Origin: UBA1151 sp963579925
GTDB lineage: Bacteria > Chloroflexota > Dehalococcoidia > Lucifugimonadales > Lucifugimonadaceae
Assembly: GCA_963579925.1 (NCBI GenBank)
Contig: CAUZJA010000019.1
Span: 1 to 21,843 of the forward strand
Direction of reading: 5' to 3'
Length of the DNA stretch: 21,843 bases
The notes under the pieces were generated by a model. The model had not been told where the DNA came from. It made no database searches and saw nothing but the letters and a program-made list of their open reading frames with translations. This document shows positions 1-7,737 of the stretch, in pieces (the stretch's first letter is position 1; each line of letters starts with the position of its first letter). Both the position numbers and the translations under genes were made by a program.

Positions 1-25
1 ACCTGGTGGCGGGATGGACTTCTAA
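1..25 (+). CDS. groL: 3' end of a gene, probably chaperonin GroEL (partial)
   Basis: Only the last seven codons are in the window. Read from base 2 they give P-G-G-G-M-D-F and a TAA stop at 23-25. A Gly/Met-rich tail ending in GGMDF or GGMDY is typical of bacterial GroEL, so this is probably the end of groL. A strong terminator follows 28 bases later, which supports a real gene end here. The call rests on a very short peptide and could be wrong. Confidence 0.5.
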
Positions 26-52
26 CCAACCCCGTACAACTACGGCTAAAAG

Positions 53-86
53 AAGAGGCCCGGTGCAAATGCACCGGGCCTCTTTT
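53..86. terminator. Bidirectional intrinsic terminator
   Basis: A 14-bp perfect stem (53-66 pairs with 71-84) has a 4-base loop. It is followed by TT on the plus strand, extending the run to TTTT at 83-86, and by CTTTT on the minus strand. It lies between the plus-strand GroEL-like end and the converging lipoprotein gene that ends at 107, and probably serves both. Confidence 0.85.
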
Positions 87-106
87 GTTGATGTACTTTT
101 TCAGCG

Positions 107-1750
107 CTACCCCTGCCCGACAAACGTCCCCTGACGCTCGCCATTGACCAGTACGTGGAACTCCACTCCCGGCTCAAATGGGCCTTCCAGTGGAATTCGA
201 ATGTCTTCGTAGCCGTAGATCAGCGTGCAGATCGATGCGGCGGCTGGTGTCTGGTTGAGGATCTGGATGCTGACGATTTCACCGTCGCGCTTCGTGGCGA
301 ATGAGTTGAACTCGTGGCAGCCACTTGGCAGGCCGATGGTGACGTTCACCACGTACTGCGGCGGGTACGACTCCAGGATCATCACTTCGACCTTCTCGAC
401 TGGGGCGGCCTCAATCTTGAACTCGCCATCAATAACCTCGATCAGTTCGCCGGGCTCTTCGATGACGACAGCGCGGGGGCCTGCGAACTTGTCGCCAGCG
501 GCACTGTCCAGCACTTCGTAAATTTCAATGCTGTCGCCCACGTAGAGCGTGATCAGGTTGCCTCGCAGGTAGAAGTGGGCCGGGCCAATCCAGCGGACTG
601 ACGAGACCGACTGTCCGTCTGCGCTGGTGATCGTCCCGCCATCGGGAGAGATTCGGCCTGATGCGGCTTTGGCCTGTTCTGCATCTCCAAACTCGTAAAA
701 CTGAACCTCTCCATCGCCAACAAGCACAAGTTGGACGTCGATTCCGAAGATGGCGCCCGGCTGTGTGCCGTTGTCTAGCACCTCACCAAAACGGCGCTCA
801 AGTCCGCGCATGACGTTCTGGATGTCTTCCGGGTACGGCTCACCAACTGCGATTGGCAGTGGTTCTGGGAGCACAATGATTCCGCCCGCCTGCGAGCCAG
901 TGGGGCGTCTCGCTGCGATGGTATCGAGGAAGTCGAGCACGTCATTGTTCTCGCCTACATAAAGCATGATGGTGTCACCTCGCACGTAGAAGTGCGGCGT
1001 GGCTATCCACGTAACCATGGAAATGCTGCCATCCGCTCCCACGATGGAGCCATCAGGCTTGATTCCTGAGGCAGCCTTCTCGGCGTGTTCGAGCCTGTCG
1101 AATACGTAGATCTCAACTCGCTCGCCGAAAACCGTCATCGCTTCACCGCTGATTCCGAAGAACGACGCAAAGGCCTCATCTCCTATGGTTGCAGTGTTAT
1201 CCACGTCCTGGAACAGGTCGCTCAACTCATCGGCGGTGCTCAATGCACCACGGTCGTCTGTCTGAGTTACCGAAACAGGATCCTGACCTTCAAACGTCAG
1301 CACTTTGTCGTTCACGTTTACCGTGTACGTCGTGCCCTGATCGTAAGTGCCGGGTAGCGTTACAGACTTGTCGACCATGCCGTAAATCTCGGCGCAGGCG
1401 ATTGGTTCGCCTGAGGGTGCAGGCTGAGTATTCGTGACGTGGACGTTCACCACATCACCGTCGCGTTCCACAGAAATTTCGTCGAACGCGTGGCATGCGT
1501 TTGGCAGACCAGACTGAACCGCAACGGCGTATTGCACCGGGAAGCTCTCACGAATTTCGACGTTCGCGACATCAATTGGCGCGTCTACAACTACGCGGTT
1601 AGGCGGCGGTATACCTTCACTTGGCGCAGCCACTGCTGTAGGGACTACTGTTGGTCCGGCCGCGACCGAATCCTCTTCGGTGCCGCATGCCATTACGGCA
1701 ACCATCGCGATTGCGATACCTGCCAGCACAATTCTGTTCTTGAAATTCAT
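107..1750 (-). CDS. Secreted lipoprotein with A-B-B'-A' repeat architecture
   Basis: The chosen start (ATG at 1750) gives a 547-residue protein with a short basic N-terminus, a hydrophobic core and a lipobox V-M-A-C with Cys22, followed by a low-complexity Pro/Val/Ala linker. This looks like a lipoprotein exported and anchored to the outer face of the membrane. The frame stays open 85 codons further upstream (to 2005), but that would bury the signal peptide. Four modules are visible. A (about 52-155) and A' (about 450-547) share an S/Y-P-x-Q-Y motif, a G-L-P-x-x-C-H motif, a second Cys (Cys86/Cys119 and Cys478/Cys508, probably disulfides) and a V-N-x tail. B (about 189-283) and B' (about 322-418) share a K-A-A-S-G motif, a W-I motif and an H-F-Y-x-R-G motif. 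A/A' resemble beta-sandwich repeats common in Chloroflexota exported proteins. The function is unknown; a binding or adhesion role is a guess. Confidence 0.8.
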   Translation of the reverse strand: MNFKNRIVLAGIAIAMVAVMACGTEEDSVAAGPTVVPTAVAAPSEGIPPPNRVVVDAPIDVANVEIRESFPVQYAVAVQSGLPNACHAFDEISVERDGDVVNVHVTNTQPAPSGEPIACAEIYGMVDKSVTLPGTYDQGTTYTVNVNDKVLTFEGQDPVSVTQTDDRGALSTADELSDLFQDVDNTATIGDEAFASFFGISGEAMTVFGERVEIYVFDRLEHAEKAASGIKPDGSIVGADGSISMVTWIATPHFYVRGDTIMLYVGENNDVLDFLDTIAARRPTGSQAGGIIVLPEPLPIAVGEPYPEDIQNVMRGLERRFGEVLDNGTQPGAIFGIDVQLVLVGDGEVQFYEFGDAEQAKAASGRISPDGGTITSADGQSVSSVRWIGPAHFYLRGNLITLYVGDSIEIYEVLDSAAGDKFAGPRAVVIEEPGELIEVIDGEFKIEAAPVEKVEVMILESYPPQYVVNVTIGLPSGCHEFNSFATKRDGEIVSIQILNQTPAAASICTLIYGYEDIRIPLEGPFEPGVEFHVLVNGERQGTFVGQG

Positions 1751-1789
1751 GAACACGGTCTCATCTCCATAACCCGAAGCATTGCTCGA

Positions 1790-1817
1790 GTTATGCTCTG
1801 TATTTAAGTTCTCACAA
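1790..1817 (-). promoter_or_regulatory. Possible sigma70-type promoter for the lipoprotein gene
   Basis: On the minus strand TTGTGA (1817-1812) and CATAAC (1795-1790) are 16 bases apart. Each matches the -35/-10 consensus at 4 of 6 positions. It lies about 40 bases upstream of the chosen ATG at 1750, which fits the lipoprotein start. The evidence is weak, from sequence matching only. Confidence 0.25.
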
Positions 1818-2031
1818 GGACAAACGAAAGCGTAGGCAGTTTTGTTCCCAAGTTCATCGCTCATCGTGAGCGTGTTGATATTCCTGGGGTGGAAAACTTG
1901 ATCCCAGACATCCGTAAGTTGTTCGGATGACTGAATATCGATAGATTGTGCCGGGTGGCTTCTAGCCCAATGAACTAAGTCCTCAATGAAATTCGCACTA
2001 TCCAATTAGGCTACTCAGTGGAGATCCAATA

Positions 2032-2349
2032 ATGGGTTATGAGACATATATCCATGGCAATGTCCGGATCAACCCAACAATCCCGACATCGATTGTAGAT
2101 CTCATAAACCATGAGGCGAAGGAAGCTGCCAACTCCGGTAACAGCCACACTCACTGGCAATTGCGGATGAATTAGATCGAACCAGCCGAAGGCGGGATAC
2201 CGTCTAAGTGGGTCGATGAAGTTGTATCGGAACTGCACTGGTTTATGCGACAGATCAAATCTGTCCGCGTAGATTCCGTGTTCAACGGCGAACTTCACTA
2301 TACCGGCAGTGAAGAAGATGACTTTGGCACGATTGAGATCGAGGCCTAG
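2032..2349 (+). pseudogene. Small conserved gene interrupted by an in-frame amber codon
   Basis: ATG at 2032 has a good ribosome binding site (GGAG, 8 bases upstream). The reading frame gives 47 residues beginning M-G-Y-E-T-Y, meets TAG at 2173-2175, then continues in the same frame for 57 more codons to TAG at 2347. Both halves look like one protein: the N-terminus M-G-Y-x-T/S-Y, a central W-V-D-E-V-V region, and near the end N-G-E-L followed by G-S-E-E-D-D. This order resembles small uncharacterised proteins of the DUF6205-like type that begin M-G-Y and end with N-G-x-I and G-E-D-x-D-D. That resemblance is from memory and uncertain. With the amber it is a pseudogene, a sequencing error or a suppressed gene. 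It lies just upstream of the dpnI-like gene in the same AT-rich patch. Confidence 0.6.
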
Positions 2350-2482
2350 AGATCAATATCTTTGCCGGACGACGACTCTGGAAAGGTAGTGATCCCGCGT
2401 GGTTCAGTATTGATCGCGGCGGTATCACCAACCAACTCTTCCCGCAATGATGCGAATCGCTTGGTTGCGGTGGTTTTGAATC
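2350..2482 (+). other. Spacer with a possible coding remnant
   Basis: The 133 bases between the broken small gene and dpnI hold no convincing complete gene. One frame (ending at TGA 2448-2450) reads protein-like from about 2346, including F-A-G-R-R-L-W-K-G and W-F-S-I-D-R-G-G, but has no clear start. It may be a displaced tail of a neighbouring broken gene. I saw no clear promoter for dpnI here. Confidence 0.3.
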
Positions 2483-3256
2483 ATGGAACTAACGCTGAAC
2501 AAAGAACTTGGAGATCAATACCGAAGCGGGGCGCAAAAGAGGCGCGTCATTACAGAAGATTGGGTAAGCAAGTTCCTGTACTGCCCGAGTTGTGGCTATT
2601 CATCGCTGGATCAATATCCAAACAACAGACCCGTCGCTGATTTTTTTTGCAGTGAATGCAATGAGGATTTTGAGCTAAAGAGCAGCAAAAACCCTATTCG
2701 CTCTAAGATCGTTGATGGTGAGTATCAGACGATGATCAATCGCCTGAGCAGTGACACCAATCCCAATTTGCTGATCCTTGACTATAGCCACCAAGAATTC
2801 TCGGTCCGGAACCTGTTCGTTATCCCGAAACAGTATTTTGTGCCAGAAGTGATCGAACGGCGAAAGCCGCTTTCCGCCAGTGCCAGGCGGGCTGGCTGGA
2901 CCGGCTGCAACATATTGCTAGATCGAATTCCACAAGCGGGCAGAATTTATGTCGCTGAAGAAGGCCGAGTTGTCCCAAAGAAGTCGGTCCTCTCAGATTG
3001 GAAGTCCACACTGTTCCTGCGTGAACAGAAAAGTCTTTCAACTAAGAGTTGGCTGCTTGACGTCATGATGTGTGTCGAAAACATCCGACAAATAAATTTC
3101 TCTTTGGCTGACGTATACGCATTCGAGAACGATCTACAGCGACTACATCCAGATAACAGGCATGTTCGGGACAAGATTCGCCAGCAACTTCAGGTACTGC
3201 GAGATGCGGGTCGAATTCAATTCGTGTCTCGTGGTCAATACAGCGTCCTGCCGTAA
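2483..3256 (+). CDS. dpnI: DpnI-like methyl-directed (type IIM) restriction endonuclease
   Basis: The 257-residue product matches pneumococcal DpnI (about 254 residues) along its length. DpnI cleaves GATC only when the adenine is N6-methylated. Visible features: the start M-E-L, a zinc site of four cysteines (34, 37, 56, 59), and the PD-(D/E)xK catalytic set in V-A-D-F (Asp53) and E-L-K (Glu64, Lys66). Next comes R-K-P-L followed by A-R-R-A-G-W (Trp139, matching the methyl-contacting Trp of DpnI), and a C-terminal winged-helix region with K-I-R-Q-Q-L-Q-V-L-R. All key residues are present, so it should be active. No methyltransferase, dpnC or dpnD is adjacent, and none is needed for a methyl-dependent enzyme. 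Three 60-base lines I counted are 37-47% GC, against about 62% in a trpD line, suggesting recent transfer. The ribosome binding site is weak. Confidence 0.93.
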   Translation: MELTLNKELGDQYRSGAQKRRVITEDWVSKFLYCPSCGYSSLDQYPNNRPVADFFCSECNEDFELKSSKNPIRSKIVDGEYQTMINRLSSDTNPNLLILDYSHQEFSVRNLFVIPKQYFVPEVIERRKPLSASARRAGWTGCNILLDRIPQAGRIYVAEEGRVVPKKSVLSDWKSTLFLREQKSLSTKSWLLDVMMCVENIRQINFSLADVYAFENDLQRLHPDNRHVRDKIRQQLQVLRDAGRIQFVSRGQYSVLP

Positions 3257-3312
3257 CACCATGAATTTCTTGAACCAACATGAATAGTACATTTCGCTCG
3301 ATCAAATTACAT

Positions 3313-3342
3313 TTGACGTTACGATTTCCGTACACGTAGACT
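3313..3342 (+). promoter_or_regulatory. Promoter for the trpS-trp cluster
   Basis: TTGACG (3313-3318, 5 of 6 to the -35 consensus) and TAGACT (3337-3342, 4 of 6 to the -10) are 18 bases apart. Transcription would start near 3349, just before the T-box leader, which is the expected position. Confidence 0.55.
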
Positions 3343-3366
3343 TGTTTGTAGCAGATTTCAAAGGCT

Positions 3367-3643
3367 GTGAACGGGACTAGTACGTTCGAACACCGGGCCA
3401 GAGAGAGTTGGGGATGGTGGAAACCCGACGCCCAGGATCGCGCTGAATGGACCCAGGAGCCGCGGGGCGAACTTCCAGATGACTGGAACTGTATCCCTAG
3501 CCGGAGAGGGCACCGTTATCAGAGCTCAGGGATTCACACCCGCCACGGCGGAGATGGCTCCTGACATGAGATGTTCCGATTCGTCGGGATAATCAGGGTG
3601 GCACCGCGATTTACCTCGCCCCTGTTAGGGCGAGGCTTTTTTT
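3367..3643 (+). promoter_or_regulatory. T-box riboswitch leader, tryptophan-specific
   Basis: The leader carries the hallmark T-box sequence AGGGTGGCACCGCG (3595-3608) directly before an intrinsic terminator. Near the 5' end are the GGACTAGTA-type Stem I start (about 3373), an AGAGAG element and a GGTGG-containing distal region. On the 3' side of Stem I the codon TGG (3448-3450) lies in a GAA-TGG-AC context and is the likely specifier, pairing with the tRNA-Trp anticodon. The T-box bulge reads UGGC, whose last base would pair with discriminator G73, the base found in bacterial tRNA-Trp. Uncharged tRNA-Trp should stabilise the antiterminator and switch on trpS and the genes behind it. The Stem I boundaries are approximate. 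Confidence 0.93.
3614..3643 (+). terminator. T-box-controlled attenuator terminator
   Basis: An 8-bp GC-rich stem (3614-3621 with 3628-3635) has a 6-base loop and is followed by a run of seven T (3637-3643). It immediately follows the T-box sequence and is the terminator alternative to the antiterminator. Confidence 0.92.
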
Positions 3644-3676
3644 GCCTCGTTTTCACTGGATCAGGATGTAAGAAAA

Positions 3677-4702
3677 GTGACAAACGAAATAGCGGGATCA
3701 TCAACTCCCCGGGTGCTTAGCGGCATCCAGCCATCCGGCGTGCTCCACGTTGGCAATTACTTTGGTGCCATCAAGCAACACATTGAGCACCAGGCGAGGT
3801 TCCCCGGCGAGGCCTTTTACTTCATCGCCGACTACCACTCGCTGACAACCGTTGGCGATGCGCAGACCCTCGCAGATCAGACGCAGGGTGTTGCGCTGGA
3901 CTATCTCGCGCTGGGTCTCGATCCGGCGAAGGCGACTTTCTACCGGCAGTCAGACGTGCCCGAAATCACAGAGTTAACGTGGATTTTGAGTTGCGTGACC
4001 GGCAAGGGGTTACTTGATCGCGCCGTGTCCTACAAAGACAAGGTGCAGCAGGGAATCAACGCCTCCGTTGGCTTGTTCACCTACCCAATGTTGATGGCTG
4101 CGGACATCCTGATCGTCCGCTCAACGATGGTTCCAGTGGGCCAGGACCAGACGCAGCATCTTGAGATCACCCGCGACATCGCTGGTTCCTTCAACTCGGC
4201 TTACAACACCGATCTATTCCCGATGCCCGATACGCTGCTCAATGACGCTGCGATTGTTCCGGGTATCGATGGCCAGAAGATGAGTAAGAGTTACGACAAC
4301 GCCGTTCCGATCTTTGCTACTGAGGCCGAAATCAAAGCCAAGGTGAAACGGGTAAAGACCTCTTCCGCCGCAATGGGCGATCCGATCGATCCCGATACCG
4401 ACACCGTGTTCCAGCTGTTCCGCCTGTTCGGCCATCCGGATGAGGTTGAGGAGCTGCGAAATGGCTATGTGGCCGGTGAGATTGGCTACGGGAAGAGCAA
4501 AGAGATGCTCCGCAATGTGATGAGCGGCTACTTCGAGCCGTACCGCGCCCGCCGTGAAGAGCTAACACACGACTCTGATTTCGTTGAAGATGTGCTTCAA
4601 GAGGGTGCCAAGCGCGCCCGTGCCGAAGCTCGAATCACCGTTGACCGCGTTCGTGAGATCGTGGGCCTCAGTTCCGCTTCCAGAGTGGGAGCGGCCAAAT
4701 GA
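3677..4702 (+). CDS. trpS: Tryptophanyl-tRNA synthetase
   Basis: This class I aminoacyl-tRNA synthetase charges tRNA-Trp in the cytoplasm. The 341-residue length is normal for bacterial TrpS. The N-terminus has the typical S-G-I-Q-P-S-G followed by the HIGH-type motif H-V-G-N (24-27). The KMSKS motif is intact at 201-205, followed by Y-D-N. The GTG start at 3677 is chosen because it lies just after the T-box terminator, has AGGA about 10 bases upstream, and reaches the conserved N-terminus without surplus residues. It is the first gene behind the tryptophan T-box and sits 85 bases ahead of the trpE genes, so tRNA charging and biosynthesis probably share one leader. Confidence 0.97.
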   Translation: MTNEIAGSSTPRVLSGIQPSGVLHVGNYFGAIKQHIEHQARFPGEAFYFIADYHSLTTVGDAQTLADQTQGVALDYLALGLDPAKATFYRQSDVPEITELTWILSCVTGKGLLDRAVSYKDKVQQGINASVGLFTYPMLMAADILIVRSTMVPVGQDQTQHLEITRDIAGSFNSAYNTDLFPMPDTLLNDAAIVPGIDGQKMSKSYDNAVPIFATEAEIKAKVKRVKTSSAAMGDPIDPDTDTVFQLFRLFGHPDEVEELRNGYVAGEIGYGKSKEMLRNVMSGYFEPYRARREELTHDSDFVEDVLQEGAKRARAEARITVDRVREIVGLSSASRVGAAK

Positions 4703-4787
4703 GCCTCAAAATATTGCACAACCCCGGAAACCGTTGGCGTCGTCTCGACTGAACCACCGCCCCTATTCAAATTAGTCGAGGAATCTC

Positions 4788-6302
4788 ATGCATACACCAA
4801 CTAAAGACCAGTTCATTGAACTGGCAAATGACTACAACCTTGTCCCGGTCTTCCGCGCAATCTCAGCTGACCTTGAGACGCCCGTATCGGCGTTCCTGAA
4901 GGTCGCCAACGGCCCGTACTCGTTCCTGTTTGAGTCGGTCGAGGGTGGCGAACGCCTCGCTCGCTACAGCTTCATCGGCACCGAGCCGCACGATGTGATT
5001 CGTACGGGTGTCGGTGAACCTGACGGTGAAGTCGACCCGCTGATTCTGGTGAAAGAACGGCTGGACAAGGTCAAGATTGCACCGGCTATCGGCCTGCCGG
5101 AGCGGTTCCACGGCGGCGCTGTGGGCTACATCTCGTACGACGCCATCCGGCACTTCGAGCCAAAGGTCCCGCCCCTGACGGGAACGGGCGTCGGCATTCC
5201 TGAGTCGATTCACATAATGACGGACAGTCTGCTGATCTTTGACCACGTGCAGCACCAGATCCTGGTGGTTGCGCACGCGCAGATCGGGAACGACCCATCT
5301 GCCGACTACGACCGCGCAAGAGCGAAGGTCGAAGAGCTAATCGCGCGACTGGAAGGCCCGCTGCCTGCGGACGCCTATCAGCGCTCATCAGGCCGCTGGA
5401 TCCAGAGCGAAGATGGCGCGCTCGACTACGAAGAAGCGCCGGGCGAAATCGAAGGCACGTCGTACGAATCGCTGCCCAACATGACTCGCGAGCGCTACGA
5501 AACGATGATCGAAGAGGGCAAGAAGGCGATCTACGATGGCGAAGTCATCCAGATCGTGCTATCGCAGCGCGTCGAGCGCAAAACAGACGTGCCGCCGTTC
5601 GATCTGTACCGTTCATTGCGGGCGATAAATCCATCGCCATACATGTTCTTCCTTGAGATGGGCGATTTCCAGATCGTCGGCGCTTCACCTGAACTGCTCG
5701 TACGAGCGGTTGATGGCGAGGTTGCCGTTCATCCGATCGCCGGCACCCGCCCTCGAGGCGCAACGCCGGAAGAAGACGCTCGGCTGGCCGAAGAGTTGCG
5801 CAACGACGAGAAGGAGAAGGCTGAGCACGTCATGCTGCTGGACCTTGGCCGTAACGACGTTGGTCGGGTCGCCATTCCTGGCACCGTGAAGGTGAATCAG
5901 ATGATGGATGTGGAGTACTATTCGCACGTCATGCACCTGGTCTCAGACGTGGTGGGCAAGCTTGACCCTAAATACGACGCATTTGACGTTCTGCGAGCTG
6001 GATTTCCTGCGGGAACGGTCTCCGGCGCGCCTAAAGTGCGGGCCATGGAACTAATTGCTGAGATGGAGCCAGATCGACGCGGCGCATATGCGGGCGCAAT
6101 CGGTTACTTCTCGTATCACGGCAGCATGGACACCTGCATTGGTATCCGCACAGTGGTCATGAAGGATGGCGTGGCGCATCTGCAGGCCGGCGGCGGCGTG
6201 GTCGCCGACAGTACGCCTGAGGGTGAGTACAACGAATCGCTCTTCAAGATGGGTGCGCTGCAGAAGGCCATCGACGCAGCTGAGGCGACCCGGCGTGCCT
6301 GA
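4788..6302 (+). CDS. trpE: Anthranilate synthase component I (feedback-regulated type)
   Basis: It converts chorismate plus ammonia from TrpG to anthranilate, the first committed step of tryptophan synthesis. The 504-residue length is typical. The N-terminal regulatory region keeps an L-F-E-S motif (47-50) followed by V-E-G-G, matching the L-L-E-S tryptophan-binding element. The chorismate-binding C-terminal half shows N-P-S-P-Y-M-F-F, H-P-I-A-G-T-R-P-R-G, E-K-A-E-H-V-M-L, G-R-N-D, H-L-V-S and G-A-P-K-V-R-A-M. Alanine in P-I-A-G-T, rather than the lysine of PabB, supports anthranilate over aminodeoxychorismate synthesis. The ribosome binding site GAGGA lies 7 bases before the ATG. A second paralog begins one base after its stop codon. 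Confidence 0.96.
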   Translation: MHTPTKDQFIELANDYNLVPVFRAISADLETPVSAFLKVANGPYSFLFESVEGGERLARYSFIGTEPHDVIRTGVGEPDGEVDPLILVKERLDKVKIAPAIGLPERFHGGAVGYISYDAIRHFEPKVPPLTGTGVGIPESIHIMTDSLLIFDHVQHQILVVAHAQIGNDPSADYDRARAKVEELIARLEGPLPADAYQRSSGRWIQSEDGALDYEEAPGEIEGTSYESLPNMTRERYETMIEEGKKAIYDGEVIQIVLSQRVERKTDVPPFDLYRSLRAINPSPYMFFLEMGDFQIVGASPELLVRAVDGEVAVHPIAGTRPRGATPEEDARLAEELRNDEKEKAEHVMLLDLGRNDVGRVAIPGTVKVNQMMDVEYYSHVMHLVSDVVGKLDPKYDAFDVLRAGFPAGTVSGAPKVRAMELIAEMEPDRRGAYAGAIGYFSYHGSMDTCIGIRTVVMKDGVAHLQAGGGVVADSTPEGEYNESLFKMGALQKAIDAAEATRRA

Positions 6303-6303
6303 G

Positions 6304-7728
6304 ATGGAAGCTCAAATCTCGTACATCCAGAAGTCTATTCCGAACCCCGGACTGACTCCCGTGGATGTATACACGCGCCTCAATCCGGCTGGTGGCGGCT
6401 TCATTCTCGACGGCGTTGCGCCTGACTCGCATTCGCAGCGCACTGCGTTGGTATCTGGGCCGCGTGTCAACGTAGTCGCTGTGGAGGACGGGTTGGACCC
6501 GTTTGAGACGCTTCGTTCGCTGCTTTCTGGAATTGTTGCGCCAGACGAGACATCGCCTGCTTTCAGTAGTGGAGTCATTGGCTACATCGGCTACGAAGCG
6601 GTTGAAGTCATTGAACCGTCCGTTGGAAAACTGCGAAAACATCCCTCCGATGCGCCTCTCGCAGGCTTCATGGTGCCTGATGAGTTCGTGGCTATCGATG
6701 CGAATCGAGAATCACTAACGATTTCCGTTCGCTCTTCCGAAGAAGCGCAAATTCGACTTCAAACAATCACCGACCTCCTGCTTGGGGCAACGCCGAGTGT
6801 CGCAAGGCACGATGATGGTGAGGCGACGGCGGGGCCGACCAATCACCTGACGACGCAGGATGAGTACGAATCGAGGGTTGTCGACGCCCGAAGCGCCATC
6901 GATGAAGGCGAGTTGATCCAGGCGGTTGTCTCACAATGCGTGACTCGCTGCACCTCTGCACGACCACTTGATATCTATCGAGAACTCACACAGCTCAATC
7001 CATCGCCATACATGTTCTTCATGGACTTCGATGAGTTCCAACTGATTGGGTCATCGCCAGAACTGATGGTCAAAGTCACCAATCGCGTCGCTGAGATCCA
7101 TCCAATTGCTGGCACACGCCCCCGAGGAGCGACGCCAGCGGCCGATGTTGAGATGCGGCGCGACCTACTTTCAAGCGAAAAAGAGCGCGCTGAGCATGTG
7201 ATGCTGGTCGACCTTGCTCGCAATGATCTTGGCGCGGTTTGCGAACCCAGCACGATGGGTGTGTCTCGCATGATGCGGTTTGAGAAGTACTCCCACGTTC
7301 AGCACCTTGTTAGTCGCGTTCACGGGCGTCTGAGAGACGATTTGGACGCCATAGACTCCCTCAAGTCGGGCTTCCCGGCCGGAACGCTGGCAGGCGCGCC
7401 GAAAATTCGGGCGATGCAGCTGATCCACGAGCTTGAGCCCATTGGCCGTGGTCCGTATACCGGCGCCGCTGGCTGGTTCTCCGCTGCAGGCAACATGGAC
7501 ACCGGAACCGTGATCCGCTCAATGATCCTTCGCGATGGCGTGGCATACATCCACGGTGGAGGCGGTGTGGTTCACGATTCTGATCCCACTGCCGAATATT
7601 ATGAGTCACTTCACAAGATGGCCGCACCGCTTGAGGCGATCAGCCGGGCGGAAGAGTTCCGTTGGCGTCGCATTGCCGACACGCCCGCAGATTCAATCGA
7701 CTCACATCCGGCCCTGATCACAGACTAG
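6304..7728 (+). CDS. Second anthranilate synthase component I-like protein (paralog)
   Basis: A 474-residue chorismate-binding enzyme lies directly behind trpE. The C-terminal half keeps N-P-S-P-Y-M-F-F, H-P-I-A-G-T-R-P-R-G, E-R-A-E-H-V-M-L, A-R-N-D, H-L-V-S and G-A-P-K-I-R-A-M, so catalysis is likely. The N-terminal half differs: F-I-L-D-G (33-37) stands where the tryptophan-sensing L-L-E-S motif should be. Alanine in P-I-A-G-T argues for TrpE-type rather than PabB-type chemistry, but PabB-like or other chorismate chemistry is not excluded. ATG at 6304 is preferred over upstream in-frame codons that lie inside trpE, because it begins one base after the trpE stop and gives a normal length. 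A tandem duplication followed by divergence is the simplest origin. Confidence 0.9.
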   Translation: MEAQISYIQKSIPNPGLTPVDVYTRLNPAGGGFILDGVAPDSHSQRTALVSGPRVNVVAVEDGLDPFETLRSLLSGIVAPDETSPAFSSGVIGYIGYEAVEVIEPSVGKLRKHPSDAPLAGFMVPDEFVAIDANRESLTISVRSSEEAQIRLQTITDLLLGATPSVARHDDGEATAGPTNHLTTQDEYESRVVDARSAIDEGELIQAVVSQCVTRCTSARPLDIYRELTQLNPSPYMFFMDFDEFQLIGSSPELMVKVTNRVAEIHPIAGTRPRGATPAADVEMRRDLLSSEKERAEHVMLVDLARNDLGAVCEPSTMGVSRMMRFEKYSHVQHLVSRVHGRLRDDLDAIDSLKSGFPAGTLAGAPKIRAMQLIHELEPIGRGPYTGAAGWFSAAGNMDTGTVIRSMILRDGVAYIHGGGGVVHDSDPTAEYYESLHKMAAPLEAISRAEEFRWRRIADTPADSIDSHPALITD

Positions 7729-7737
7729 AGAACAAAA

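Noticed and set aside
2011..2298. Minus-strand frame opposite the broken small gene
   Set aside because: The plus strand has a good ribosome site and a family-like N-terminus. The minus frame lacks recognisable features.
6166..6303. Upstream extension of the second trpE-like gene into trpE
   Set aside because: The extension lies inside trpE in another frame and looks like arginine-rich shadow sequence. ATG 6304 fits the operon spacing.
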